Shown: positions 52,073-61,496 of the stretch, piece after piece
Position numbering within the stretch: position 1 is the stretch's first letter
How the letters are laid out: each line of letters starts with the position of its first letter
Assembly (NCBI RefSeq): GCF_001028625.1
Contig: NZ_CP011805.1
Location: 2,527,001-2,591,000, forward strand
Length of the DNA: 64,000 nt
Direction: 5' to 3'
Origin: Pelagerythrobacter marensis
GTDB taxonomy: Bacteria; Pseudomonadota; Alphaproteobacteria; Sphingomonadales; Sphingomonadaceae
Program-made: the position numbers and the translations under genes
The notes under the pieces: model-generated
The model's input: the letters and a program-made list of their open reading frames with translations, nothing else
Told to the model about the DNA's origin: nothing
Database searches by the model: none

Positions 52073-53893
52073 CTATTGTGGATGCGCGTCTGCGGGGACG
52101 GCATCGAATGCGATCGTCAGGCGGTGAGCTTCGGCAGAGAACGGGATCGTCCCGTGGTAGAAATACGATGGGAACAGGACGAGCATCCCCGGTTCCGGGC
52201 GTATCGTGCGCAGGATCCGCTCGTTCGCACCCAGATGAAGGCCGGTCTCCCCGAACTTCAGCCAGCCTTCCCGGTCGTTCATTTCCGGGGGCACGGCGAC
52301 GTAGTAGACGGCGCTGATCCATCCGGCGGGGTGGATGTGGTTGGTGTGATGCCCGCCCGCATCGAGCCGCGCCGACCATGAACCGGAGAACGAAAAGCCA
52401 CTGCCTTTCCGGCGCAGGAAGGGATGCGCCGGATCGTCGGGCAGATCGGCGATGTACTGCATGACTGCGTCTTCGATCATGGTGCGGACGGCTTCGATCT
52501 CGCGGATATCGCGACTGAAGAGATCGTCGGACGTTTGCGTGCCGCCGCGCAGCGTCTGCTCCAGCGGTGCGTTCCGACCACCATGGAGTGCCTGAAGAGC
52601 GCGCCCGAGATCGCTATTGAAACTCCCCGCATCGCCAGTGGCCGGCTTCAGCTGGAACGTGCGGATGAGGGCCGGGTCTTCGAGCCAGCGCGTTCTACCG
52701 TCTCCGGTCAATCGCCAGGCAATGGCTTGCAGCGCCAGTGCCTGCTGATCGAACGGATCGGCGGCAAGTCTGCGCTCGATCCGGGGCAGGGCATCGCCGT
52801 AACGTTCCAGGATCACCAAGGCGCGGGCATACTCGCGCAAGGTCGGCGCGTGATCAGGATCCAGTTTCAGGGCGGCATCGAACGTCTGAACCGCCCGATC
52901 CGGCTGGCCCGAAGACCATTGCGCCTGGGCCAGCAGGCTTTGCAGGTCGGTACCGCCAATGGTTTGTGCGACGGCCGGGCTCAGCAGCGCCGCCGCCTCT
53001 CCCGGTTCGCCGGCCAGGATCAGGCGCCTGGCGAGGCCCGCCAGAAGCCGGGGGTGACCGGGATGAGAGGCCAGCGCTTCGCGATAGCTGCGCAGATGGT
53101 CCCCGCTCTTGCCCTGATGCCACAGCATTCGGCTCAGCGATTCGTGGATATCCGCATCGGTGGGCGTCAGCCTGATTGCATGGCGGTAAGCCTCTGCCGC
53201 CTCGTCGAAACGGCCGAGATCCTGCAGGCAGTGGCCGAGGTTGTAGGGAATCTTCGCCTGCGCCGGTGACTTTGCGGCGCAATCGAGCAGGATCGGCAGC
53301 GCCTCGCGGGCGCGTCCGATCTGGCGCAGTGCCACGGCAAGGTTGTGCAGCCACGGCAAATGCCCAGGGCTCGTTTCCAACGCTGTGCGATATGCGGTGA
53401 CAGCGCGGGCGTGGTGGCCCGCCGCGCTCCGGATCTCTCCGACGGCGGCCCAGGCACGGCCGTTTATCGGCCGTCGGTCGAGCAAGGGGCGCACGGTGCG
53501 TTCCGCTTCGTCGAGCAGGTCGAGCCGTATCAATGACAGCGCCAGATTGATCCGTGCGTCGTCATAGGTCGGAACCTGCCGCAGCGCCTCGCGATAGGCC
53601 TCGCTCGCATCGAATGGCCTGCCAAGGTCGAGCAGGCTGTTGCCCAGATTATTGAGCACGTGAGGCTGGTCGGGGCGGGCGGCCAGCGATCGGTTGAAGA
53701 GTTCGATCGCTTGGTCGTGATCGTTCCGTTGCCGTGCAACCATCCCGAGCAGCTGAAGCGCGTCGGGCTGGTTCGGATTCTCTCCCAGCACGCGCCGCAG
53801 CTTCCGCGCCGCGTCGTCGAGCTTGCCGGACCGGGCGAGGTTCATCGCGTCGCTGAGCAACGTGTCCTGCGCCGGTTGCGATGGTGCTTGCAT
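52073..53893 (-). CDS. TPR protein with C-terminal 2OG-Fe(II) oxygenase domain
   Basis: 606 residues. About ten tetratricopeptide repeats (15-380; for example HVLNNLGNSLLDLGRPFDAS) lead into a putative 2OG-Fe(II) oxygenase: HHTNHIHPAGWISAVYYVAV near 528, GWLKFGE, MLVLFPSYFYHGTIPFSAEA near 580 and HRLTIAFD. The His-x-His, distal His and Arg fit the cupin-type iron and 2-oxoglutarate sites. Likely a protein or sugar hydroxylase recruited through TPRs. It diverges from the amidohydrolase; 51 nt separate it from the cyclase operon. Confidence 0.85.
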   Translation of the reverse strand: MQAPSQPAQDTLLSDAMNLARSGKLDDAARKLRRVLGENPNQPDALQLLGMVARQRNDHDQAIELFNRSLAARPDQPHVLNNLGNSLLDLGRPFDASEAYREALRQVPTYDDARINLALSLIRLDLLDEAERTVRPLLDRRPINGRAWAAVGEIRSAAGHHARAVTAYRTALETSPGHLPWLHNLAVALRQIGRAREALPILLDCAAKSPAQAKIPYNLGHCLQDLGRFDEAAEAYRHAIRLTPTDADIHESLSRMLWHQGKSGDHLRSYREALASHPGHPRLLAGLARRLILAGEPGEAAALLSPAVAQTIGGTDLQSLLAQAQWSSGQPDRAVQTFDAALKLDPDHAPTLREYARALVILERYGDALPRIERRLAADPFDQQALALQAIAWRLTGDGRTRWLEDPALIRTFQLKPATGDAGSFNSDLGRALQALHGGRNAPLEQTLRGGTQTSDDLFSRDIREIEAVRTMIEDAVMQYIADLPDDPAHPFLRRKGSGFSFSGSWSARLDAGGHHTNHIHPAGWISAVYYVAVPPEMNDREGWLKFGETGLHLGANERILRTIRPEPGMLVLFPSYFYHGTIPFSAEAHRLTIAFDAVPADAHPQ

Positions 53894-53954
53894 CTAGCGC
53901 TCCCCATGCGGGCCGGACGCTCTGCCGGCCTGACGCGAATGTGAAACAAATCGT

Positions 53955-53999
53955 GCTTGCCCCGTCAAGCAATTCACGCTTTAATTCATATGTAATTGC
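53955..53999. promoter_or_regulatory. Inverted repeats in TPR / amidohydrolase divergent promoter
   Basis: GCTTG-N6-CAAGC (53955-53970) and GCAATT...AATTGC (53969-53999) in the 126-bp gap between the divergent genes. The nearby MarR gene (55427-55948) may use one of them. Visual evidence only. Confidence 0.3.
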
Positions 54000-54019
54000 A
54001 CATTATGGGGGACGCGTCG

Positions 54020-55420
54020 ATGAGACTGATTGGGGCATGTGGCGGAATTCGTGGTCGGACGCATCGCACACTGGCCGGGGCGGCGCTGGTCGCGGCGATA
54101 GCGGCATGGCCCGCAACTTCGGCGAAGGCGGCGCCCTATCCCGTCCCGGAAACGTCGGACGATGTCCGGCGTGTGCCGATTCCCCCGGTCGACCGCAGCG
54201 AGGAGCCGGTCATCGTCGTAGCCGGGGGCACGCTGATCGATGGCCGCGGCGGTGCCCCCGTGGAAAACGCTGTACTGGTGATGCAGGGCGACCGCATTCT
54301 GGCCGCCGGACCTTTATCGAACACGCCGCTTCCCACGGATGCGGACAGGACCATCGATGCAACCGGGCTGTTCATCATGCCCGGATTGATCGATCTCCAT
54401 ATCCATTTCACGCAGCAACGCTGCCACGATTTCGGACACTATTCCGACAGTCCGGCCGCAGCAGCGATCCGGGGCACGGTGCTGGCCGGGCAACTGGTCG
54501 ATGCCGGCATTACCGCGGCGCGCGATGTGGGGACGGTTGATGACGTCGCCCTGCGGATAAAGGAAGCGGTCGACCGCGGCCTCATCGCCGGGCCGCGCGT
54601 CCTGTGGAGTGGCCGCCTGATTGCCAGCACCGGCGGCCATGGCGATGAAGTCACGTCGACTGCAACCGGACGACAGAAGCCCGGCCTGGGCGGCCCTTCG
54701 CGCGGCTTCAACGGCCCGTGGGAATGGCGCACGGCAGTCCGGCAGCAGGTTCGCCGGCTGGCCGACTGGATCAAGCTTGGTGCGCCGGCGGACCGCGCGG
54801 AGATAGCAGCGGCGATCGAGGAAGCGCATTCGCTGGACGTGCCCGTGGCGATCGACAGCTACGACAAATACACCGATTGGGCGATCGAGGCGGGCGTCGA
54901 TACGCTTGAGCATCCACTGGCGATGACCGACGATACGGTTCCGCTGATGAAGAAGCATGGCACGGCGTTCGTGCCCACGATCGGGGCCTTCGACAACCTG
55001 TTGAACGGCGGCTACCCGACTGCGGGCATTCCGTCCGGCGGGTTCTACTACACCCATTCACGCCGCTTCGTGATCGACCAGCAGGATCATCTGGCTCGGG
55101 TATCGGAAGCCTATCGCGCGGGGGTGCCCATCGGCGTCGGCACCGATATTCCGTTCGAGAACGAAGAACGTTATCCCGACGCCTATTTTCGCGAACTGGC
55201 TTATCTTAGCGAAGCCGGGATGACCAATGCCGACGTGCTCGCATCGGCGACCCGCGTCGGGGCGGAGATCATGCGGATGGGCGACAAGCTGGGCACGATC
55301 GAACCAGGCAAAATCGCCGATGTTCTGATCGTGGGCGCGAACCCTCTCGATAGGCTCGATAACCTGCGTGATGTCCGTTACGTTATCGCGGATGGCGAGA
55401 TCGTACGATCGCCGGACTAG
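54020..55420 (+). CDS. Amidohydrolase superfamily protein, exported
   Basis: 466 residues with a signal peptide (AGAALVAAIAAWPATSAKAA). Metal-site features of imidazolonepropionase-like amidohydrolases are DLHIHF near 125 (HxH), WIKLGAP (bridging Lys) near 250, LEHP, and GTDIPF near 375. The usual metal His between Lys and EH (as in HAH) reads VAIDSYD, so a His is replaced. ATG at 54020 has GGGGGAC upstream; earlier in-frame starts exist. It could hydrolyse N-acyl amino acids or dipeptides in the periplasm. Confidence 0.85.
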   Translation: MRLIGACGGIRGRTHRTLAGAALVAAIAAWPATSAKAAPYPVPETSDDVRRVPIPPVDRSEEPVIVVAGGTLIDGRGGAPVENAVLVMQGDRILAAGPLSNTPLPTDADRTIDATGLFIMPGLIDLHIHFTQQRCHDFGHYSDSPAAAAIRGTVLAGQLVDAGITAARDVGTVDDVALRIKEAVDRGLIAGPRVLWSGRLIASTGGHGDEVTSTATGRQKPGLGGPSRGFNGPWEWRTAVRQQVRRLADWIKLGAPADRAEIAAAIEEAHSLDVPVAIDSYDKYTDWAIEAGVDTLEHPLAMTDDTVPLMKKHGTAFVPTIGAFDNLLNGGYPTAGIPSGGFYYTHSRRFVIDQQDHLARVSEAYRAGVPIGVGTDIPFENEERYPDAYFRELAYLSEAGMTNADVLASATRVGAEIMRMGDKLGTIEPGKIADVLIVGANPLDRLDNLRDVRYVIADGEIVRSPD

Positions 55421-55426
55421 CGCCGA

Positions 55427-55948
55427 TTACTCGATCGGCAGCTTGCTGAGGTTCGCGCCGATTTTCTGCAACGTGCGCAGAAGATGGGCGATGTCGCGGT
55501 TGCTGATTCCATCCATTGCCCGCATGAACTGACGCCCGACGATTGGCGTCAGCTTGCGCAGCATCTGCTCGCCGGCGGCAGTCAGGGTCACCTCGGTTAC
55601 GCGGTTGTCTTCCGCATTGGGCTCAGCGGTAACCAGGTTCTGTTCGATCATGCGGTCGATGATCCGGCTGATGGTCGACCGTTTGGTCAGCGCAGCCTCT
55701 GCGATCGCCCCGATGCTCGCCGGCTGGCGTTCGCGAAGAACCGTCATCACACGATATATCGGCTTCGAGACACCGTGCTTGTGCAGCACTTTGTCCATAT
55801 CCTCGTGATACTTAAAATCGGCGTGGGCCATCAGATAGAATGGCGAATTGGCCAGCCGGAACGTCGCACTGCTGGGGTCATAATCGCCGCGGTCTTCTAT
55901 CTGGCCCTTAGCATCCCCTGTCGTCTTTTTGCTCGACACTGCTTTCAT
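55427..55948 (-). CDS. MarR family transcriptional regulator
   Basis: 173 residues; a basic N-terminal tail, then a winged helix: VSKPIYRVMTVLRERQPASI, recognition helix ALTKRSTISRIIDRMIEQNL, wing NAEDNRVTEVTLTAAG. ATG at 55948 is preceded by GAGGACG. It converges with the amidohydrolase (6-nt gap). It is a candidate regulator of the amidohydrolase or ior operons. Confidence 0.88.
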   Translation of the reverse strand: MKAVSSKKTTGDAKGQIEDRGDYDPSSATFRLANSPFYLMAHADFKYHEDMDKVLHKHGVSKPIYRVMTVLRERQPASIGAIAEAALTKRSTISRIIDRMIEQNLVTAEPNAEDNRVTEVTLTAAGEQMLRKLTPIVGRQFMRAMDGISNRDIAHLLRTLQKIGANLSKLPIE

Positions 55949-56231
55949 ATCGTCCTCAAACGCCTTTCCCGCCACACGCATCCACCGACAAGGCCGCTTC
56001 AATCGAGCACAGGTTCGGCTTGTCCGCAATCCCGCATCGCGTTCCGTTCGACCGCGCGGCAGAACCCGGATGCTTACGATTTTTGCGTGAATTTGATCAT
56101 ATCGTCGTTAGCGATCTTGTCCGCAAAATAAAGCGGTTTCAAGACGAACGAGTTGGCAGGCGTGCGATTGTCGGCGGGACGGGCGGCAAAATGGCGGAAC
56201 CGGGCGACGTGAAGATTGCCCGATTCCGGCG

Positions 56232-57407
56232 TCAGAATGCGGCGATTCCGGTGATGGCGCGGCCCAGGATCAGCGCATGGACATCGTGTGTCCCCTCGTA
56301 GGTGTTCACCGTTTCGAGGTTCATGGCGTGGCGCATCACCTGATATTCGCCGCTGATGCCATTGCCGCCGTGCATGTCGCGTGCCGCGCGGGCGATGTCG
56401 AGAGCCTTGCCCACGTTGTTGCGCTTGACGATCGAAATCATTTCGGGCGCGAAATCGCCCTCGTCGATCAATCGGCCCACGCGCAAGCTGGCCTGGAGGC
56501 CCAGGGCGATTTCGCTTTCCATATCCGCGAGCTTTTTCTGATAGAGCTGCGTCGCGGCGAGCGGGCGGCCGAACTGATGCCGGTCGAGCCCGTACTGGCG
56601 CGCTGCGTGGAAACAGTATTCGGCCGCGCCCAGGGCACCCCAGCTGATCCCGTAGCGTGCGCGATTCAGGCACGAAAACGGCCCCTTGAGGCCGGACACT
56701 TCAGGCAGAATCGCCGTTTCGGGCACTTCCACATCGTCCATTACAATCATGCCGGTGATCGATGTGCGCAGGCTGAGCTTGCCGTCGATCTTCGGCGCGG
56801 ACAGGCCTGCCATGCCTTTGTCCAGCACGAAGCCACGGATCGCGCCATCGTGTGCTTCCGACCGGGCCCAGACGACGAACACGTCGGCGATCGGGGCGTT
56901 CGAGATCCACGTCTTGGCGCCGCTCAGCCGATAGCCATCATCGGTCTTGATCGCCCTGGTACGCATGCCGCCGGGGTCGGAACCGGCGTCGGGCTCGGTC
57001 AGGCCGAAGCAGCCGATCGATTCCCCTCGGGCAAGGGCGGGCAGATAGCGTTCCTTCTGTTCCTGCGAGCCGAAGGCGTGGATCGGATACATGACCAGGC
57101 TGGACTGCACGCTCATCATCGAACGGTAGCCTGAATCGATCCGTTCGACCTCTCGTGCGATCAGGCCATAGGCGACATAGGATGCCTCGACCCCTCCGTA
57201 TGCTTCGGGCAGGGTCGGGCCGAGCAGGCCGAGAGCACCCATCTCGCGAAAGATCTCAGGGTCGGTCTGCTCGCCGGCGAATGCGTCGATCACCCGCGGG
57301 GCGAGGCGATCCTGGGCATAGGCCCTGGCCACATCGCGGATCATCCGTTCTTCGTCGCTGAGCTGCCCATCTAGCAGGAAAGCATCGGACCAGTCGAATT
57401 TCTGCAC
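56232..57407 (-). CDS. gcdH: Glutaryl-CoA dehydrogenase (acyl-CoA dehydrogenase family)
   Basis: 391 residues. FAD enzyme converting glutaryl-CoA to crotonyl-CoA and CO2. FGLTEPDAGSDPGGMRTRA near 135, the substrate loop SLRTSITGMIVMDDVEVPE near 205, and the GCDH-typical C-terminus HGGNGISGEYQVMRHAMNLE with TYEGTHDVHALILGRAITG, which holds the catalytic Glu. Last gene of the eight-gene CoA operon, 14 nt after ridA. The close fit to GCDH suggests the pathway ends through glutaryl-CoA. Confidence 0.88.
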   Translation of the reverse strand: MQKFDWSDAFLLDGQLSDEERMIRDVARAYAQDRLAPRVIDAFAGEQTDPEIFREMGALGLLGPTLPEAYGGVEASYVAYGLIAREVERIDSGYRSMMSVQSSLVMYPIHAFGSQEQKERYLPALARGESIGCFGLTEPDAGSDPGGMRTRAIKTDDGYRLSGAKTWISNAPIADVFVVWARSEAHDGAIRGFVLDKGMAGLSAPKIDGKLSLRTSITGMIVMDDVEVPETAILPEVSGLKGPFSCLNRARYGISWGALGAAEYCFHAARQYGLDRHQFGRPLAATQLYQKKLADMESEIALGLQASLRVGRLIDEGDFAPEMISIVKRNNVGKALDIARAARDMHGGNGISGEYQVMRHAMNLETVNTYEGTHDVHALILGRAITGIAAF

Positions 57408-57421
57408 GGCGTTCGTCCTTC

Positions 57422-57826
57422 TTACGGCGCGGGGATCACGGCGGTGGTTTCAATCTCGATCCTGGCCGCAGCTTCCACCAGCGCGGAAACCTCGACCACC
57501 GCCATTGCGGGGAAATTGCGCCCGATGAGCTCGCGGTAGGCGGCGCCAATGGCCGGCAGGCTGGCGAGATATTCCTCCCGGTCGGTGACGTACCAGGTCA
57601 TGCGCACGATATGTTCGGCAGCCGCGCCGGCTTCGGCGAGAACGGCGATCGTATTGATCAGGACCTGGCGGAATTGTCCGGCAAGATCATCGGCGACGAA
57701 CTGCTCGTTCTCGTCCCATCCGATGATCCCGGCGGTGAAGATCATGCGGCCGCTGGCGGCAATGCCGTTGGAATATCCGCGCGGTCGCGGCCAGCCGGGG
57801 GGCAGGAGGGATTGGTGGGCGGTCAT
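57422..57826 (-). CDS. RidA family enamine/imine deaminase
   Basis: 134 residues, one YjgF/RidA domain: GIAASGRMIFTAGIIGWDEN at the start, QFRQVLINTIAVLAEAGAAA near 50, NFPAMAVVEVSALVEAAARI at the end. The arginine used by catalytic RidA is not obvious in the GIIGWD/AVVEVSAL context, so it may be a RidB-like subgroup. In a pathway producing an amino-cyclohexene-CoA, an enamine hydrolase makes sense. The start overlaps the thioesterase stop. Confidence 0.88.
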   Translation of the reverse strand: MTAHQSLLPPGWPRPRGYSNGIAASGRMIFTAGIIGWDENEQFVADDLAGQFRQVLINTIAVLAEAGAAAEHIVRMTWYVTDREEYLASLPAIGAAYRELIGRNFPAMAVVEVSALVEAAARIEIETTAVIPAP

Positions 57827-58245
57827 GATGCTTCCTTGTTGGACGTTGCGTCTTTCCTCAGACGCTCGAGAAAGTCTGCCGGCCAGGCGCGGGCCTGCGC
57901 GCTGGCGAGATCGATCAGCACGAGGGTGGGGCGAACCGCGAAGCGTGCTTCGCCGCCACAGGCAATGTCGACCGCAAGGTCGAGCGAGCTTTTGCCGACC
58001 CGCAGCGTGCGGACTGTGAAATCGAGCATGTCGCCCAGCCGGCTGGGCGCGGTGAATTCGGCACTGAGGGCCACCGTTGGCAAGCCCATGCCCAGCTCGC
58101 CGTGCATCGTGCGCCGATCGACCCCCAGCACGGCGGCGGTCCAGTCTTCGACCGCTGCGTCACACAGTTCGAAATACCGCGGATAATAGGCAATGCCCGC
58201 AGGGTCGCAGTGCGCGAAGCGCAAGGGCAGGCTGGTTGTGAACAT
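57823..58245 (-). CDS. 4HBT-type acyl-CoA thioesterase
   Basis: 140 residues, hot-dog fold. HCDPAGIAYYPRYFELCDAA near 12 carries the active Asp of the 4-hydroxybenzoyl-CoA thioesterase family (CDPAGIVYYPRYF type). It may release a CoA ester such as gentisyl-CoA or rescue dead-end aryl-CoAs. It overlaps ridA and abuts the acyl-CoA dehydrogenase gene. Confidence 0.9.
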   Translation of the reverse strand: MFTTSLPLRFAHCDPAGIAYYPRYFELCDAAVEDWTAAVLGVDRRTMHGELGMGLPTVALSAEFTAPSRLGDMLDFTVRTLRVGKSSLDLAVDIACGGEARFAVRPTLVLIDLASAQARAWPADFLERLRKDATSNKEAS

Positions 58246-59411
58246 CAGCGTGCGCTTTGGGCAAGATGCTGACGCGCGATGACCACTTTCTGCACTTCGG
58301 ATGCGCCTTCGTAGATCCGCAATGCGCGCACTTCGCGATACAGCGCCTCCACCGGGGTGCCCACGGTAACGCCCAGCCCCCCGAACATCTGGACGGCCTT
58401 GTCGATCACCTGCTGCGCGCTGTCGGTCGAATGCAGCTTGGCCAGCGCGGCTTCCCGCGAATTGCGTTCTCCGCGGACGTCGCGCAGCCAGCCCGCGCGA
58501 TAGATCAGCAGCGCCGACGTATCGACGTCGAGCACCATTTCGGCGAGCTTTGACTGGGTGACGGCATTATCTGCCAGAACCCCGCTGCCCAGCTTGCGCG
58601 TGCGCGCCCGCTCGGTCGCTTCGTCCAACGCGCGCCGCGCGAAACCAAGCGCTGCGGCGCCGACAGTCGTACGAAAGATGTCGAGCGTTGCCATGGCGGC
58701 GGCAAAGCCGCGTCCGGCCTCGCCCAGCAGCGCGGACTGCGGCAGGGCCATATCGGTGAATGTCAGCGTCGCCAGGGGGTGCGGCGCGATCACCGCGATC
58801 CGTTCGGTTACCGCCAATCCCGGGGTGTCGGCATCGACGATGAAGGCCGAAACGCCTTTCGCCCCCGGTGCCTCCCCCGTGCGGGCGAACAGAACGTAAT
58901 AGTCGGCGATGCCGCCGTTGGAGATATACGTCTTTGCGCCGTCGACACGGTAGCCGTCCGCAACGCGACTGGCGGTTGTTTCCATTGCCGCGACGTCCGA
59001 TCCCGAGACGGGTTCGGTAAGCGCGAAAGCCGCAATCTTCTGCCCGGCCGCGACGGCCGGAAGATAGGCCTGCTTCTGCGCCTCGGTCCCGAACAGACTG
59101 ATCGTGCCTGAGCCGAGCCCCTGCATCGCGAATGCAAAGTCCGCCAGGCCCGAATGCCGCGCCAGCGTTTCGCGGATCAGCGCGAGCGAGCGGATATCCA
59201 GCGTTTCGTGAACACCGCCATAGGCGGCCGGAACGCAGTAACGCAGCCACCCGCCATCCCCCAGGGCGCGGACGAGCGCGCGGCAGGCGCCGTCGATGTC
59301 CTCCGGATGATCGTCAGCCAGGTTGTCGGCGCACCAGGCATCCAGATCGGCAGCAAGCTGGCGGTGCCCATCGTCGAGGAAGGGCCAGTCGAGGAAGCTG
59401 CGGTCGGCCAT
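58245..59411 (-). CDS. Acyl-CoA dehydrogenase
   Basis: 388 residues. AFALTEPVSGSDVAAMETTA near 135 and YISNGGIADYYVLFARTG near 165 form the FAD and substrate sites; KAVQMFGGLGVTVGTPVEAL and YREVRALRIYEGASEVQKVV end the domain with the catalytic Glu. It overlaps the enoyl-CoA hydratase stop (TGATG). It is distinct from the GCDH at the operon end and probably oxidises a ring-derived acyl-CoA. Confidence 0.88.
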   Translation of the reverse strand: MADRSFLDWPFLDDGHRQLAADLDAWCADNLADDHPEDIDGACRALVRALGDGGWLRYCVPAAYGGVHETLDIRSLALIRETLARHSGLADFAFAMQGLGSGTISLFGTEAQKQAYLPAVAAGQKIAAFALTEPVSGSDVAAMETTASRVADGYRVDGAKTYISNGGIADYYVLFARTGEAPGAKGVSAFIVDADTPGLAVTERIAVIAPHPLATLTFTDMALPQSALLGEAGRGFAAAMATLDIFRTTVGAAALGFARRALDEATERARTRKLGSGVLADNAVTQSKLAEMVLDVDTSALLIYRAGWLRDVRGERNSREAALAKLHSTDSAQQVIDKAVQMFGGLGVTVGTPVEALYREVRALRIYEGASEVQKVVIARQHLAQSAR

Positions 59412-60220
59412 CAGTCGCCTGCGAACTCTGGCGTGCGCTTGGCGGCGAATGCCTCGAAAGCGCGACGAAAATCGTTGGTTGCCATGCAGATTGCCTGCGC
59501 CTGGGCCTCCATTTCGATCGCCGTTTCGACCGAAACCGACCATTCGGTGTTGAGCTGTGTCTTGGTGATGCCATGCGCGAAGGTCGGGCCGCAAGCCAGC
59601 GAGCGAGCGAGGGTGAGAGCTTCTTCCTCCAGCGTTTCGCTGTCGACCAGGCGATTGTGGAAGCCCCAGCGTTCGCCTTCCTCGGCGGTCATCATCCGTC
59701 CGGTGTAAAGCAGTTCGGATGCGCGGCCCTGGCCGACGATCCGCGGCAGTATTGCGCAAGCGCCCATGTCGCACCCGGCCAGGCCGACGCGGGTGAACAG
59801 GAAAGCGGTCCGGGCCGTCGGGGTCGCGATCCGCATGTCGGAAGCCATTGCCATGATCGCGCCCGCGCCAACACAGATGCCGTCGATCGCAGCGACGATG
59901 GGCTGCGGGCAGGCGCGCATCGCCTTGACGAGATCCCCGGTCATCCGGGTGAAAGCCAGCAATTCGGGCATTGCCATTTCGGTCAACGGTCCGATGATCT
60001 CATGCACATCCCCGCCCGATGAAAAGTTGCCGCCGGCGCCCGTGACGATCACGGCCTTTACCGCCGGAGCATAGGCCAGGGCGCGGAAGGTATCGCGCAG
60101 TTCGGCATAGCTTTCGAACGTCAGGGGATTCTTGCGCTCGGGCCGATTGAGCGTCACGGTCGCGACGCCGTCGGCGAAATGCCAGCCGAAGTGTTCTGGC
60201 GAGAACTGTTCGGGGTTCAT
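59411..60220 (-). CDS. Enoyl-CoA hydratase/isomerase family protein
   Basis: 269 residues, crotonase fold: TVTLNRPERKNPLTFESYAE near 22, the oxyanion region NFSSGGDVHEI near 68 and IDGICVGAGAIMAMASDMRI near 110, then FTRVGLAGCDMGACAILPRI. One of the two catalytic acidic positions reads Cys/Asp instead of Glu (GCDMGA), as in several ring-cleaving crotonases. ATG at 60220, preceded by GGAAGAGG, overlaps the MarR stop. Confidence 0.88.
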   Translation of the reverse strand: MNPEQFSPEHFGWHFADGVATVTLNRPERKNPLTFESYAELRDTFRALAYAPAVKAVIVTGAGGNFSSGGDVHEIIGPLTEMAMPELLAFTRMTGDLVKAMRACPQPIVAAIDGICVGAGAIMAMASDMRIATPTARTAFLFTRVGLAGCDMGACAILPRIVGQGRASELLYTGRMMTAEEGERWGFHNRLVDSETLEEEALTLARSLACGPTFAHGITKTQLNTEWSVSVETAIEMEAQAQAICMATNDFRRAFEAFAAKRTPEFAGD

Positions 60221-60714
60221 GCCTCTTCCTTTCCGATTTGTGCGGCAAGCGAATCCTTCAGCGTGCCGAGAAGTTCGAGGAGCGCGCCCTGCTGGTCGCG
60301 CTCCAGCCCGCCCAGCATTGCGTCGATCCAGTCCTGATGCGCTTCCGCCAGCCCGTCGAAGCACTGGCGCCCCTGTTCGGTCAGGCGCACGATCGAGGAT
60401 CGGCCATCGGTGGGCGAGGGTGCCACCCCCACGTATCCATCGCGGACCAGGGCCTGCACGACGCCGGTGACGTTTCCGTTGGACACCAGCAGTGCTTGTG
60501 ACAGCTGGCCCATCGTCATCCCTTCAGGATGGCGATCGAGTGCTGCCATGATGTCGAACCGCGGCAGGGTGATGTCGTACCGATCGGCGAAGCGCCGCCT
60601 CACCTGCTTTTCGATTGTCCGCGTGCACGCCAGCAATCGCAGCCACAGCCGCACGCTGTCGCGCTGTTCGGGATCGCCAATCCGATGGTCGAGTATCGAT
60701 GGACTGTCGTTCAC
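60217..60714 (-). CDS. MarR family regulator of the aromatic-CoA operon
   Basis: 165 residues: winged helix ITLPRFDIMAALDRHPEGMT, recognition helix LLVSNGNVTGVVQALVRDGY, wing SPTDGRSSIVRLTEQGRQCF. GTG at 60714 with GGAGAAG upstream overlaps the SDR stop (GTGA). Being encoded inside the operon suggests autoregulation through the palindrome at 63848-63879, with an aryl-CoA as likely inducer, as for other MarR regulators of aromatic-CoA pathways. Confidence 0.9.
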   Translation of the reverse strand: MNDSPSILDHRIGDPEQRDSVRLWLRLLACTRTIEKQVRRRFADRYDITLPRFDIMAALDRHPEGMTMGQLSQALLVSNGNVTGVVQALVRDGYVGVAPSPTDGRSSIVRLTEQGRQCFDGLAEAHQDWIDAMLGGLERDQQGALLELLGTLKDSLAAQIGKEEA

Positions 60715-61496
60715 ATCACTTCTCCGCCTGCGACCATGATGGTCTGCCCGGTGATCGAGCGGCTGGACGGGCGGCACAGCCAGGCTACCGCTTCAGCCAC
60801 TTCGGCCGGTTCTATCAGCCGTCTCTGCGGGTTGAAGCGCGTGAGTTCGGCCTTTGCCTGATCGGCGCTGCGTCCCGTCGCGGTCTGGATACGCGCGACG
60901 GCAGTGTCGACGATCCCGGTGTCGGAGAAGCCGGGGCAGACGGCGTTTACCGTCAGCGCCGTTCGCGCATATTCTGCGGCCAGGGCGCGCGTCAGGCCGA
61001 TGGCGCCGTGCTTCGACGCGACATAGGGTGCGGTATAGGCATAGCCTTTGACCCCTGCGGTCGATGCGACCGTCACAATGCGACCCGCGGGCGCCGCCAG
61101 CAGATCGGGCAGCGCGGATTGGGTGCAATGAAACAGCGCGTCGAGGTTGACGCCGATCGTTTTTCGCCACGCTTCGGCGGTAACGCTGGCGAAGGGCGCG
61201 CTTGGCGCGATACCCGCATTGTTGATGAGAATGCCTATGGGGCCGTGCTGCGCGCGCGCAGCGGCGCAGGCTGTGTCTACCGCCTCGCGGTCGGAAACAT
61301 CGGCAATCGCCACATGCACGTCGGCCCCATATCCGGTGCGCAGGGCGTTTGCCGTTTCTTCCAGCGGCCCGCGGGTTCTGCCGACCAGCGTCAGCCGCGC
61401 GCCTTCGGCAGCCAGCGCGCGCGCAATGGCTGCGCCGATCCCCGATCCGCCCCCGGTGACAAGGGCATGGGCATCTTTCAACTGCCGACTAGCCAT
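60711..61496 (-). CDS. SDR family oxidoreductase
   Basis: 261 residues. The NAD(P) site is VTGGGSGIGAAIARAL near 13-28, NNAGIA near 92, and the catalytic Ser and Tyr-x-x-x-Lys in VASTAGVKGYAYTAPYVASK near 140-162. It looks like a 3-hydroxyacyl-CoA or cyclic-alcohol dehydrogenase. It overlaps the bifunctional monooxygenase by 8 nt. Confidence 0.9.
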   Translation of the reverse strand: MASRQLKDAHALVTGGGSGIGAAIARALAAEGARLTLVGRTRGPLEETANALRTGYGADVHVAIADVSDREAVDTACAAARAQHGPIGILINNAGIAPSAPFASVTAEAWRKTIGVNLDALFHCTQSALPDLLAAPAGRIVTVASTAGVKGYAYTAPYVASKHGAIGLTRALAAEYARTALTVNAVCPGFSDTGIVDTAVARIQTATGRSADQAKAELTRFNPQRRLIEPAEVAEAVAWLCRPSSRSITGQTIMVAGGEVM

